Assembly: GCF_018687715.1 (NCBI RefSeq)
Contig: NC_056752.1
Span: 17,691,501 to 17,755,500, forward strand
Source: Carya illinoinensis
Taxonomy: Eukaryota; Streptophyta; Magnoliopsida; Fagales; Juglandaceae
Reading direction: 5' to 3'
DNA length: 64,000 bases
Numbering within the stretch: position 1 is the stretch's first letter; each line of letters starts with the position of its first letter. Shown in pieces: positions 1 through 10,126 of the stretch. The translations under genes and the position numbers were made by a program. Under the pieces are notes generated by a model, which worked only from the letters and a program-made list of their open reading frames with translations, did no database searches and was not told the DNA's origin.

Positions 1-239
1 TAACTGCTCTAACGCTCTATTTCCATCACATCATCAAATCTTATAATGATGTTGTTATCAGCCTCTTCATTTTCCTATTTAAGCGAGTAACCGTCGCACG
101 GTTTCCCCTTTATAATCAATATTTTCCTCAGCTTTTCTTATATTTCTTCTTTCTTTTGCGTTCTCGCATTTTAGCTTTCTCCTATCCTTCCTTTGAAACC
201 CTAGCTTTCATTGCGTCCTAATTCCACAAATTAGTGAAG
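1..239 (+). other. Non-coding leader of the first gene relic
   Basis: No ORF of note. It is pyrimidine-rich towards its right end, with a TATA-like stretch near 109-118, and leads into an ATG at 240 in a reasonable plant context (GAAGATGGC). It could be the old promoter and 5' UTR of the next feature; this is inference only. Confidence 0.3.
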
Positions 240-957
240 ATGGCCCAGCAGAGTTCCTCTCAACTTCCTACTTGCGACACCTTTTCTTTGGCTCGAGAAT
301 CTTCCATTCAAAGGGATGTTCACTATTATGAAGGTGTTGAATGGTGCTCCATCCTTACCCCTAAGGACCTTACTAAGTTGAGGAGCTCCTACGAGATTCC
401 AGATTCTGTGATTCTTGAGCTTCCCCATCGTGGGGCCTGTTGACGAAGAAGGTTTCGATGAGAAGGTGGCCTTGCCAGCTTGTGCTTTTGTTCATGGTTT
501 GAGGCTTCCTTTTTGTCGACTTGTTCGCAACATTCTTGATTTCTTAGAGGGTCTTTCTATGGAGTTGTATCGTATAGAGAATGGTTCTGGAACCTGCTCG
601 GGAGGAATATCTAGATTGCCCTCAAATTCCTTACTGTTTATTTGATTAGGGGTTCGATGGGTAATATATGCAGCTTTTGTACATGTTCCCATCGACTGGC
701 GCAGTTCAAGGGTCGACATTCCAATGCCAAACAGTGGCAACTGGAAATTATTTTTTATTTTTGGTCAGGGTTGCCAATTCCCTAACGATTTTTCGATTAA
801 TGCCAATCGGGGTAGGGTTCCTAATGATAAGGTGATGACAATTACTTTATCAAAGAGAGAACAAGCTCGTGTTAACATGATTCTCACCTTGGTCCAAGAA
901 AATGAGGACGACATTTGGACTAAGGCCTTCCTAACCCCAAAAAATATTGATTGATTT
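240..957 (+). pseudogene. PF04195-like (putative gypsy-type transposase domain) gene relic, frameshifted
   Basis: The first frame (240-443) contains LTPKDLTKLRSSYEIPDSV followed by LELPHRG. That is the pattern of the plant domain named 'putative gypsy type transposon' (PF04195), found at the N-terminus of TE-derived plant proteins. The frame breaks at a TGA at 441. The match then resumes in another frame (about 430-645) with FVHGLRLPFCRLVRNILDFL, the second half of the same domain (GLRLP...F...LL...L). A third frame (724-954) continues with KREQARVNMI. The start is the ATG at 240; the tempting upstream codon is GTG. The biochemical role of this domain is not known to me. At least two frameshifts and several stops mean it is not functional. 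The domain assignment is from remembered pattern, not a search. Confidence 0.5.
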
Positions 958-1765
958 TTGGTTTTGCCCGACCATTTCCTTGTGAGTGGCCATTTGTTTT
1001 TTTACAAAGGCGGTAGTTTCTCTCAAGAAAAAGAGGTCTACCACTACTCCACTTGAGAAAGCAAGTAAGCTTTCTCGTTCAACGCACATTTTTGGCCAAG
1101 AAGGAGAGGATGGTTGGTTCGCCGCGGGAGTGGTGGGACGCCCTTGGCCCAAAGTGACACCAAATCAGGTATAGAAGGTTTTGGCCACGTAAATGACTGT
1201 CCTTCGTCGACCTCACCTCCTGTGATTGGTTAGTCGCCGACTCGCAAGATTTCCTTTGGCCCTGACGATCTTGACTACCTTATCGGCCAAGCGCTTACCA
1301 ACTTGACCATAGCTTTTTTATTTTGACCTCCCTTCTCAAGATCTTAATACAATCCACTCGACTTCCTTAGAGCTCTTGGCAATCCCTTTCGTTGACTTGG
1401 CGCAGGGCGACGAAAAGGAGGGTGTGGATATTTACGCTGCATTTTCTCTAGGCCTCTTTGACTCAACCCACTAGAAGTTACTGCACGAGGATCCAAGTTG
1501 GGAGAGCGAGCAGCTGGTCAGTGGTCACCCTTGGCCCCCAAAAGGATTTAGGGGAGAAGGAAGCCACTCCCAACTCTTGCAACTATCATCTCCAAAAGTG
1601 AGACCCTGGCCACTAATTGGGAAGTGAGTGGGGAGTGGGTTTCCATCCCTTCTCTCTCCAATCTCTACCGTTTAAATTTCGTGTTAAATTCCGATGACTT
1701 GTTTTATGTCACATAGCACGTGAATTGTAACCTTTCCCTACCTTCAAATCACTGTAGTATTTGTT
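958..1765 (+). other. Degenerate continuation of the same relic
   Basis: GC content stays higher than in the surrounding AT-rich DNA. Short open frames persist (for example 986-1174, with SLKKKRSTTTPLEKASK), suggesting decayed coding sequence of the preceding gene. I recognise no domain. A stretch rich in TTGGCC and CCACTC words lies at 1500-1640. After about 1700 the sequence turns into AT-rich intergenic DNA. Confidence 0.25.
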
Positions 1766-1865
1766 CTCTCTTTCTTGGACATTTTTTTTCAATCTTTTTC
1801 TCTTATGAGAAAACCTAGTTTGCCTTCTAACTTGTGCCGCTACAATGTACTGGTAGGTAAAGAAG

Positions 1866-2215
1866 ATTTTTTTTATTTAATAATTAATAAAGTAATTTTA
1901 AGTATATTAATATATTTTTTTAATTTTTAAAAATATAAAAAAATATGAAAAAAATAGCCTGGATGGCCCAACTGTATTAGCTGGCCGGCAAAATAGCCAT
2001 CTTTTGTTAGACTTTTTTCTCCCTCCATCTGACAGGTGGGCTTTTAATACATGGGTGCCCTCTACAGGAATTGAAAAGGGTGCATCGCTAGTGTGCACGC
2101 ATTTTACTTTTTATTTTTTTATTTTTAATATTTAGAAAAATACACATATAAAATGCATAGTTGTCCACATTATCGGTGCACCCTTTTGATGCACTTAGCA
2201 TTTCCCTTAAAACAA
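1866..2215. repeat. MITE-like remnant(s)
   Basis: The core (AT-rich, with TTTAATAATTAATAAAGTAA) resembles the core of the well-defined MITE at 4241-4477. The right edge ends in TGCACTTAGCATTTCCC, whose complement (GGGAAATGCTAAGTGCA) looks like the terminal GGAAAATGCT of that MITE. No target duplication could be found and the left edge is unclear. It may be two overlapping copies. Confidence 0.3.
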
Positions 2216-2469
2216 CATGGGTCCTTAATTAAATGTCCTTGCATATTTTACATCCAACACTACCCAACTTTCCAAAGATATAATATTACATATATTCAGT
2301 TGTGGAGTTAAAGTTTTATTTAGTGGGTGGAAATTCTATCTTTACTTACTAAATAAAATACTAAACATACTATATTTTGTGTTTTTAAGAAAACTCATCC
2401 GGCTAAGATTTTCATATTCTAACAGTTTTGCACAATTTCTCAGTCCCTAATGCTATTTAAAAATAACCC
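2216..2469. other. AT-rich spacer, nothing recognised
   Basis: No ORF, motif or repeat beyond simple AT richness was seen. The sequence homologous to the LTR of Copia A begins abruptly at about 2470, so this spacer flanks a truncated LTR. Confidence 0.3.
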
Positions 2470-2758
2470 GTTATAAATATTGGTAAATGACTGTACATTC
2501 ATGGTTGTAATCAGAGAGGTTTGCTAGAGAATTGGCGTAGGAAAAAAGTGAAGAGAGAAAAGAAATAAGGGGGAGAGAGAGGAAGAAAGAAAAGAGAGAA
2601 ACTGAGAGAGCTGAAAAGCTCTTATAGGGAGTCTTCACAACTATATATATATATGTACTACACAAAAAAAATTAGATATTAATAGTTAATAATATTGAAT
2701 TGGTGAAGAGTCAATTTTATCTTGAATATTCTTGTTATACTTCATTAGTTTCACAACA
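2470..2758 (+). repeat. 5' LTR of Copia A, lacking its first ~217 bp
   Basis: It aligns from GTTATAAATATT at 2470 with 13991-14289 of the 3' LTR, including the purine-rich run GGGGGAGAGAGAGGAAG and the end TTTCACAACA. The next bases (CATTATCAGAACC, 2759 on) sit where a primer binding site is expected. The match fails upstream of 2470, so about the first 217 bp of the LTR are gone. Confidence 0.75.
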
Positions 2759-4202
2759 CATTATCAGAACCAGACTTTATCAATTCTGAAGCTAGTAGTC
2801 TTCTACTTCAAGTAAGTTTTTCAATATATTATTTGTAATTCCTAAGATAAATATGAAATATTTTATTACTTATTATTAATTGATAAAATTTTGCATTTAT
2901 TCTCATTTCAATTATATCTATAATGAATTAATATTCCTGTAGTTTACATTTCAATTTTATCTATGGTGAATTAATATTCTCATAGTTTTCATTCAAGTTT
3001 TCTTTATATTTATATTTTATACTAGTTAACAATTATTGATCATAATGTTCATCTTGATGAATAAATCTTTCCAAATAAAGTCATAAAAGTGATAATTTTA
3101 TCAAAAGTAGCTCATAATAAAATCTGCTGATCTTATGATCAGATTATTTAAAAGAGATATACGTGTACAAATAACTGTAATCTTCTAAGAATTCATTATG
3201 ATTGTTGCACTTAACGTTACAAAATTAAAATTATAAAAAGGATAATGCACTTGAGATTGAACCATTAAAATTATACAGCTGAAATTACGTAGAGAAAAAG
3301 ACCAAAAGAGTACTGCATGCCCTAGTGCAGGGCACCACTAATGGCTTACATCTTTTGAACTGTAACAAACGTAAACCTCTTGATCTAATATTCCTTGTCT
3401 TGTTTCTTTTTTTCCAATATTTTGGTTTTTTTTTTATTCCCAATTATTCGAAGCAATTATTGATGGAACTGCACGTAATTGACTTTATGTCTTCTACCTA
3501 GCTAGCTAGTGTTGATGGGAAACCACTCTTAATTACACCTGATCTCCTAATTAAACAAACAATATTAATAAGATTTAACAACTTTTACATATTATATTAT
3601 TGGGTTTTTAACTTTTTCCGATCATGGCCTGCGCAACAACTTTTACATATTATATATTATATTATAATATAATATAATTTCTTGGAGACCCCATTGTTCT
3701 CTAGCAATTTCTAAAAGAAAAGGCCAAAAACGTGGCGAAGGTTTCAGACCGGCCGGGGAGGTAAAGGAATGGAATTTTTGTTTTCTGTATATTGCATTGA
3801 ATTGAACGTCTGTACGTATATAGGAATCATGGACACAGCCTGCTATCACTACCTTAAAGTAACTAACTGTACAGCTCATTAAGGACAAAATAATTAAAAA
3901 GAAAAATACAGAAAAAAAATAAAAAAATATTATTGTATAATGTTTTTGTTATTTCAGCCTTTTTCTGAAATATCAAACTGTTTAGAGTGAACGACTTGCA
4001 GCTTTTGCTGCAGGGTGTAGACTACTTGTAGTTGATATCTTAGGGAGTAAATTGCTTGTGACATCCGCTGGCTGTAATACCTTCTCATAACATGGAGAAT
4101 GAAGTATAACGATTCCCATCTTGAATAAATGAGATTGAAGAAGGGATGATGATAGAACCTTAGTAAGCAAATCAGCTCGTCAAAAGTGGATAGGAACATG
4201 AG
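2694..4202 (+). repeat. Tandem duplication, copy 1 (~1.5 kb)
   Basis: It runs from the last ~65 bp of the Copia A LTR, through Copia A leader sequence, into the 3' LTR and RNase H tail of Copia B. It stops abruptly at about 4202, where LTR sequence (CTCCTGAAGGGTCGATTTTA) begins again. Copy 2 follows directly at 4201-6017. Shared landmarks are GTACTGCATGCCCT (near 3311 and 5013), TTTCTTGGAGACCCCATTG (near 3680 and 5502) and CAGACCGGCCGGGGAGG. The short Copia B reading frame in this copy (3954-4199) is therefore a duplicate, not a separate element. Confidence 0.8.
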
Positions 4203-4240
4203 CTCCTGAAGGGTCGATTTTATCTTGAATATTCTTATTA

Positions 4241-4477
4241 GGAAAATGCTTGTGTGCTCTCTCTCCGTGCACCCTTAAAGTGACCGCTAGTCACAAAAAT
4301 TTTTTTTAAAATTTATTTATTTAGTAATTAAGAAAGTGATTTTAAGTGTATTGATATTTTTTTTATTTTTTAAAAATGTTTAAATATATTAAAAAAATCT
4401 GAAAAAAAAAATTAAAAAACAAGTGTGCATGCGGTCAAAATGAGCGGCGCACTCTGAGCGGCAGAGTAGCACCACTC
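4241..4477. mobile_element. MITE (237 bp) with 9-bp target duplication, Mutator-like
   Basis: It is flanked on both sides by TTCTTATTA (4232-4240 and 4478-4486). Two related LTR copies show the uninterrupted site: 2729-2737 (TTCTTGTTA) and 14262-14270 (TTCTTATTA), each followed by TA(T/C)TTC. The ends are imperfect inverted repeats (GGAAAATGCT against GAGTGGTGCT). The body is AT-rich with no ORF. A 9-bp duplication is typical of Mutator-like elements; the family name is inference. Confidence 0.85.
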
Positions 4478-4486
4478 TTCTTATTA

Positions 4487-5534
4487 TATTTCTTTAGTTT
4501 CACAATACATTATCAGTATGAGACTACCGATTTTGAAACTAGTGATCTTCCACTTCAAGAAGTTTTTCAATATATTATTTGTAATTCTTAAAATGAATAT
4601 GAAATATTATATTACTTATTATTAATTAATAAAATTCTGTATTTATTCTCATTTGAATTATATCTGTAGTGAATTAATATTCTCATAATTTACATTTCAG
4701 TTATATCTGTGATGAATTAGTATTCTCATAATCTTCATTCAAGTTCTACTTATATTTATATTTTATATTAGTTATCAATTATTGATGATAATGTTATGAG
4801 ATTATTTAAAATCTGTTGATCTTATGAGATTATTTAAAAGAGATATACGTGTACTAAAAAACTGTTATCTCTTAAAATTATAATTGTTGCACCTAAAATT
4901 ACACAATTAAAATTATAAAAAGACAAATGCGATTGAACGATTAAAATTGTTAAGAGATTGATGGATCTCAAATTGCACAACTGAAATTATGTAGAGAAAA
5001 AGACCAAAAGGAGTACTGCATGCCCTTGTGCAAGGCACCACTAATGGCTTATATCTTTTTAACTGTAACAAACGTAAACCTCTTGATCTGATATTCCTTG
5101 TCTTGTTTCTTTTTTCCCTATATTTTGGTTTTTTTATTCTCAATTATTGGAAGCAATGAGGTCTGGAACGCAGTCAGGATGACATGGTAGGGCCGGGTGT
5201 TGATGGAACTGCGCGTAATTGATTTTAAAAAAAATGATTGATGCAGGTCTTTTGGTTAGGAATTGCACACGAAAAAAACCGTAAAAAATAAGCAGTGCAA
5301 GGTGTCCGCAAATTCTGCGCTAACTTCGTTGTCTGTAGCATTTCTGTTTTTGTCTGCTAGCTAGGTGGTGTTGATGGGCAACCACTCTTAATAAGATTTA
5401 ACAACTTTTACATATTATATTATTGGGTTTTTGTATTTTTCCGATCATGGCCGGTGCAACAACTTTTACATATTATATATTATATTATAATATAATATAA
5501 TTTCTTGGAGACCCCATTGTTCTCTAGCAATTTC
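4487..5534 (+). other. Copia A leader DNA, no coding sequence recognised
   Basis: AT-rich, with no significant ORF. It includes a near-palindromic AT tract at about 5472-5502 (also near 3645-3680 in copy 1). It lies between the Copia A primer-site region and the left end of Copia B, so by position it is Copia A internal sequence. Gag would be expected here but cannot be seen. Confidence 0.4.
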
Positions 5535-5893
5535 TAACAGAAAAGGAAAAAAACGAGGCGAAGGTTTCAGACCGGCCGGGGAGGTAAAGGAAAGAAATTT
5601 TTGTTCTCTGTATATTGCATTGAATTGAATGTCTGTACATATATAGGAATCATGGACTACCACTACCTTAAAAGTAACTAACTGTACAGCTCATTAATAA
5701 GGACAAAATAACAAAAAAGAAAAATGCAAAAAAAATAAAAGAATGTTGTTGCGTAATGTTCTTGTTATTTCAGCCTTTCTCTGGAATATCAACCGAATGG
5801 AGTGAACAACTTGCAACTTTTGCTGCAAGGTGTAGACTACTTGTAGTTGATATCTTAGGGAGTAAATGGCTTGTGGCATCACCTGGCTGTAAT
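5535..5893 (-). repeat. 3' LTR of Copia B
   Basis: It aligns along its length with 9764-10126 through shared blocks such as TTGCATTGAATTGAATGTCT, GTACATATATAGGAAT and GGAGTAAATGGCTTGTGGCAT. The RNase H frame reads into it. A further copy of most of this LTR is at about 3710-4075, produced by the tandem duplication. Confidence 0.75.
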
Positions 5894-6500
5894 ACCCTCT
5901 CATAAGATGGAGAATGAAGTATAACAATTCCCATCTTGAATAAATGAGATTGAAGAAGGGATGATGGTAGAGCTTTAGTAAGCAAATCAGCTCGTTGGAA
6001 GTGGATAGGAACATGAGTTGTGGAAATGAAGCCTTCAAGAATTTTATTCCTAATAACATGGCAGTCCAATTTAATGTGTTTGGTGTGTTCGTGGAAGACT
6101 GGATTTGATGCAATATCAAGAGCAGCTTGGTTGTCACAGTAGAGTGTGGCTTCTTGAGGATGTGACACCTGCATATCAACAAGAATAAATCGAATCCAAG
6201 TGAGTTCAAAAGATGTGGCAGTCATTGCTCTATACTAAGCTTCAGCTAAGGAATGAGACACAATAGTTTGTTTCTTAGACTTCCAAGAAATCAGCGACCC
6301 AAAAACACACTATCTAGTAACTGACTTGTGGGTGTTAGGGCAGGATGTCCAATCTGAATCACAATATGCAACCTGTTGTAATTCAGAGGAAGCAGACAAC
6401 AATAGGCTTTGACCAGGTGCATCTTTGATGTACTTTAAGACATTATGAGCAGCTGCAAAATGGCTTGTGGTAGGCTTATCCATAAACTGACTAAGGGTCT
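5770..6500 (-). pseudogene. Copia B RNase H domain relic
   Basis: The reverse strand carries CDSDWTSCPN (RNase H first Asp region, near 6340), SWKSKKQTIVSHSLAEA (near 6275), LYCDNQAALDIASNP (near 6130), HTKHIKLDCH and ADLLTKALP, in the usual order for Ty1/copia RNase H. This domain degrades the RNA strand during reverse transcription. In-frame stops occur (for example in the CVFG stretch and just after LAEA), so it is dead. The frame ends inside the 3' LTR. Confidence 0.75.
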
Positions 6501-6507
6501 AAATTGG

Positions 6508-7460
6508 CTAGCTAATGTCTGGGCGACTGATGGTCAAATATAACAGCCAACCAATGAGTCTTTGATACACAGAGGGATCAATGAGAGGCATACCATCATC
6601 CTTACTAAACTTCAAGTTTTGTTCCATGGAAATCTTGGCAGGTTTTGAGTCTAAAGCACCAAAATTAGCAAGAATATCTAGTGCATATCTGTGTTGGTAG
6701 ATATGAATTCTTCTTGGTGATCGAGCTACCTCAATGCCAAGAAAATATTTCAAGGTCTCGAGATCTTTGATTTTAAACTTATCATGCAAACAGTCTTTAA
6801 CAACAGTTATAGAGTTTATTGAATCACTAGCAACTAAAATATCTTGAACATAAACAAGTAAAGCTATGAAACAAGTCCCACTAGTCATGTAAAAAGACTA
6901 TAGTCTACCTTTGAATGAGTGAAGCCAAAATCAAGAAGGCATGAAGTAAGTTTGGCATACTACTATCAAGATGCTTGTTTCAAACCATTTAAGCTTTTGA
7001 GGAGTTTGCAAACATGTGGAGGCCCTCCCTTTGTGTAGCCTAGTGGTTGGTGCATGTATATATCGCTTCTAAGTTACCATGGAGGAAGACATTATTTACA
7101 TCAAATTGATGTAAATGCCAATCTCGGATAGCAGCAATGGAAATGAGACATCTCACAGTAACAATCTTGGCTACTAGTGAGAATGTCTCATGAAAATCAA
7201 CTCGCTCTTGTTGGGTGTACCTCTTTATAACTAGTCTGACTTTCAATCTTTCTATACTCCCATCTAAGTTTCTCTTCACTTTATAAACATATTTATAGCC
7301 TATGGCTTCCTTCTCAGGAGGTAGGTCAGTAAGAATCCAAGTGTCATTTTCCTTTAAGGCTAACAACTCAGCATCCATGGCCTTACACATACCAGGATTT
7401 TTAGCAGCTTGATAATATGAGGTTGGTTCAAAATAATTAGAAAGACTAGTAGAAAAAGCT
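6508..7460 (-). pseudogene. Copia B reverse transcriptase relic
   Basis: In order on the reverse strand: MDAELLALKENDTW, GYKYVYKVKRNLDGSIER, the AIRDWHLHQFDVNNVFLHG block, then after a break near 6890-7040 LLVYVQDILVASD, KDLETLKYFLGIEVAR and RLIGWLLYLTISRPDIS. This is the Ty1/copia reverse transcriptase layout. The catalytic YVDD box reads YVQD at about 6841-6852, losing the first Asp. A frameshift and missing sequence separate the palm region from the YVQD part. Confidence 0.75.
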
Positions 7461-8942
7461 TGTAAAGTGGATGAGAAGGAATGATAAGAAAGATAATTAT
7501 GCAAAGAAAAGGAATAGTTAGTGCTTGAGGGAGATACCTGAACCAGTTCTTGAGAATTTGAAGTGACAGCAGCCTGTTGACAACGGAAATTTTGCAAGTA
7601 ACTAAGGGCTGTTCTAGTCCTAGATGACCTATGGAGAGGTGGTTGAGGTGAAAGTGATGGGCTATTATCATCAGTTGAATTAGGAGGAATAAAAGATGGG
7701 ATGATTTCAGGCCCAAGAACACTAGGAAAAGGATTGACATGTACAAATTCTGGAGATGAGTGCAGACTATCATGAGCAGATTCTAAAATTGGAGATGGAC
7801 AGGTCACTTGACTCAAGTGAGATGAAAACATGCACATGTTGAGTGTGTTTAGCAGGTTCAATAGGGGAAGATGATTGAAAGGGAAAAATAGATTCATGGA
7901 AGATGACATCCCTAGAAATGAAGGTAATGTGAGTATCAAGATCCAACAACTTATAACCCTTTACCCCAAAGGGGTAACCCAGGAAGGCACACTTCTTGCC
8001 CCTTGGATCAAACTTCTCTCTACCATATGAGAGTGTTGATGCAAAATAGAGGCACCCAAAAACCTTAAGATGTGCATAATTTGGTTTGGTTGCAAAGAGG
8101 ATTTCATAAGGGGTTTGATTCTCTAGCAAGGGAGTTGGTATTCTTTTTATTAGATAAGTTGTAGTTAAAATGCAATCATTCCAAAAAGACAAGGGCTGAC
8201 TAAATTGAAAAACTAAGGCACAGGCCACATTCAAGAGATGTTGATGTTTTGTCTCGACAATGCTATTTTGTTGAGGTGCCTCAACACAAGACCTTTGATG
8301 AGACCTTTGGTTAAAGAAATCAGTCATTTTGAACTCAATCCTATTATCACTACGAAGGATTTTGACTTTGGTATTAAATTGAGTTTCTACCATGTTACAA
8401 AAGGATTCAATGCACTTTCTTGTTTTTGATTTGGTTTGATGCAAATAAACCCAAGTGGTTCTTGAAAAATCATCAATTATGGTTTAGAAATATCTTGAAC
8501 CATCATAAGCAATAGTAAAGTAAGGGCCCCAGATATCATAGTGAATCAACTCAAAAACATCAGATGATCTATGAGAACTAACAATAAATGGAAGCTTGTG
8601 TTGCTTAGAAAGAGGACAAATGTAACAAGGGGCATCTTTATTGAAATTATAGGCATCCTTTGTAGTAGGATCTTTGATTAAATTAAGTCTAGAATAAGAA
8701 ATGTGTCCTAGGCGACAATGCCAAAGGTTACTATCATTAATACTGTTCTCAACAGACATGGAAATATAAGAGGAAAAACAAGGTGACAAGTGAGACAAGA
8801 TGTCAGCCATGGTAGTGGAAGAGACTGCAGTAGGTAGGAAATGATACAGGTTGCATTTCACTTCACCCATCCCAATCGTGGTCCAAGTGGAAAGGTCTTG
8901 TATAAAACATGCATTAGACAGAAAAATCAAGCAATAGGTCAA
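7461..8942 (-). pseudogene. Copia B integrase and pre-integrase relic
   Basis: Reverse strand: LWHCRLGHISYSRLNLI with CYICPLSKQHKLPF gives the His/Cys zinc-binding pre-integrase domain (about 8620-8740). Next come HYDIWGP (first catalytic Asp region), SDNRIEF (second Asp region; usual form SDNGTEF) and SIVETKHQHLLN (catalytic Glu). A KVFGCLYFASTL block and the linker to RT follow. Integrase joins the cDNA copy to host DNA. A frame break near 8444-8484 and substitutions in the core motifs show decay. Confidence 0.75.
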
Positions 8943-9742
8943 ATTCTCAATTAGTCTCTTGACTGAAATGAGATTGAAGGAAAATTTGGGTAGCCAGTGC
9001 CATAGTGTCAGAAGATGGGGAGAAATTAGTAAGCTGATGGTGTTGTTCTCACTACTATATTAGAGAAAAAAAACTTTGTTGACAGTAGGCAATGGCTAAA
9101 TAAGCATGATTTGGTCCCTAGCATTAGAATACTGATCATTCAAACTTATAAGAAATTGTATGACAAGGTCCCTTTGGTGTCTATCATTCAAAATGTTCAA
9201 CTGACCACAAGTGCAGATAGGAATAGGGTCATAAATTGCTATTTCATCCCAAAGAGTTTTAAGATTACCAAAATTAGTACTCACAGAGTCTCCTTCCTGA
9301 TGAAGGCTAGCCAAATTCCTCTTGAGTTGAAAGATACAAGTGCCATTTTGCTATATGAAACGGTCTTTGAGCTCTGTTCATACCATCTGTGCATCATCCA
9401 CAAAGGCTACATTGGATTTAATATCCATGCTAATGGAGTTTTGAATCCAAGATACCACCATATCCTTACATCTCTCCCATGCATCAAACAGAGAATCATC
9501 TTCACTAGCAAGCTTTGACATGCTTCCATTAATGAACACCAACTTGTTCTTTGCTCTAAGTGCTCGACGCATTGCTCAAGACCAAGTAGTATAATTATTA
9601 GTGGTGAGGAGATCAGTGACAAGAACAAGGGTTGTACTATCACCATTCTCAACTCAATAAGGGTTATTTGGGGTCTGTGAAATTGAGCTAATAAGAGATT
9701 TGATTTTTTTCTTCCATGGCTAGATGAAATTAGCATAAGCAA
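8943..9742 (-). pseudogene. Copia B gag relic; zinc knuckle and protease missing
   Basis: Reverse-strand frames 9378-9572 (SLFDAWERCKDMVVSWIQNS) and 9096-9314 (FGNLKTLWDEIAIYDPIP, then DQIMLI) match the UBN2-type Copia gag that forms the particle shell. Between about 9090 and 8990 the nucleocapsid CX2CX4HX4C knuckle and the protease DSGA motif cannot be found. The pre-integrase frame resumes directly with SFNLISV and LSTWTTIGMG. An internal deletion is the simplest reading. Confidence 0.65.
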
Positions 9743-9750
9743 CCTTATTT

Positions 9751-10126
9751 CTCTGATACCATAATAGAAAAGGAAAGAAAAGTGGAGTAGGGTTCAAACG
9801 ATAGAGGAAAAGGAAAGAAACTTTTGTTTTCTATGTACTGCATTGAATTGAATGTCTGTACATATATAGGAATGATGGACATAGCCTGCTACCACTACCT
9901 TAAAGTAACTAACTATACAGCTCACTAATAAGGACAAAATAGCAAAACAGAAAAATACAGAAAAAGAATAAAAGAATGTTGTTGCATAATGTTCTTGTTA
10001 TTTCAGCCTTTCTCTAGTATATCAACTGAATGGAGTGAACGACTTGCAGCTTGAGCTGCAGGGTGTAGACTACTTGTAGTTGATGTCTTAGGGAGTAAAT
10101 GGCTTGTGGCATGAGCTGGCTGTAAA
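9751..10126 (-). repeat. 5' LTR and primer site of Copia B
   Basis: The LTR is 9764-10126. The reverse strand next reads TGGTATCAGAG at 9762-9752, the usual complement of the 3' end of plant initiator tRNA-Met. On the right the LTR edge (GGCTGTAA) is followed by unrelated Copia A sequence. Confidence 0.75.

Larger units (their letters stand above)
4201..6017 (+). repeat. Tandem duplication, copy 2, continuing into Copia B
   Basis: This is the second copy of the unit described at 2694-4202. It is longer because a 237-bp MITE plus its 9-bp target duplication lies inside (4241-4486). It also holds about 150 bp (near 5150-5345) that is absent from copy 1 and was probably lost there. Unlike copy 1, it continues without a break into the rest of Copia B. 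Confidence 0.8.
5535..10126 (-). mobile_element. Copia element B: decayed Ty1/copia nested in Copia A, reverse strand
   Basis: Two same-orientation LTRs (5535-5893 and 9764-10126) enclose, in reverse order, gag, integrase, RT and RNase H fragments. A primer site complementary to initiator tRNA-Met (TGGTATCAGAG on the reverse strand, about 9751-9762) abuts the 5' LTR. A short purine tract (ATGAGAGGG, reverse strand) abuts the 3' LTR near 5895-5905. An AATTT word lies just outside each end and may be the target duplication, but the fit is not clean. Both flanks belong to Copia A, so B inserted into A. Confidence 0.8.

Noticed and set aside
3954..4199. A separate small Copia fragment left of Copia B
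   Set aside because: It is copy 1 of the tandem duplication, not an independent insertion.
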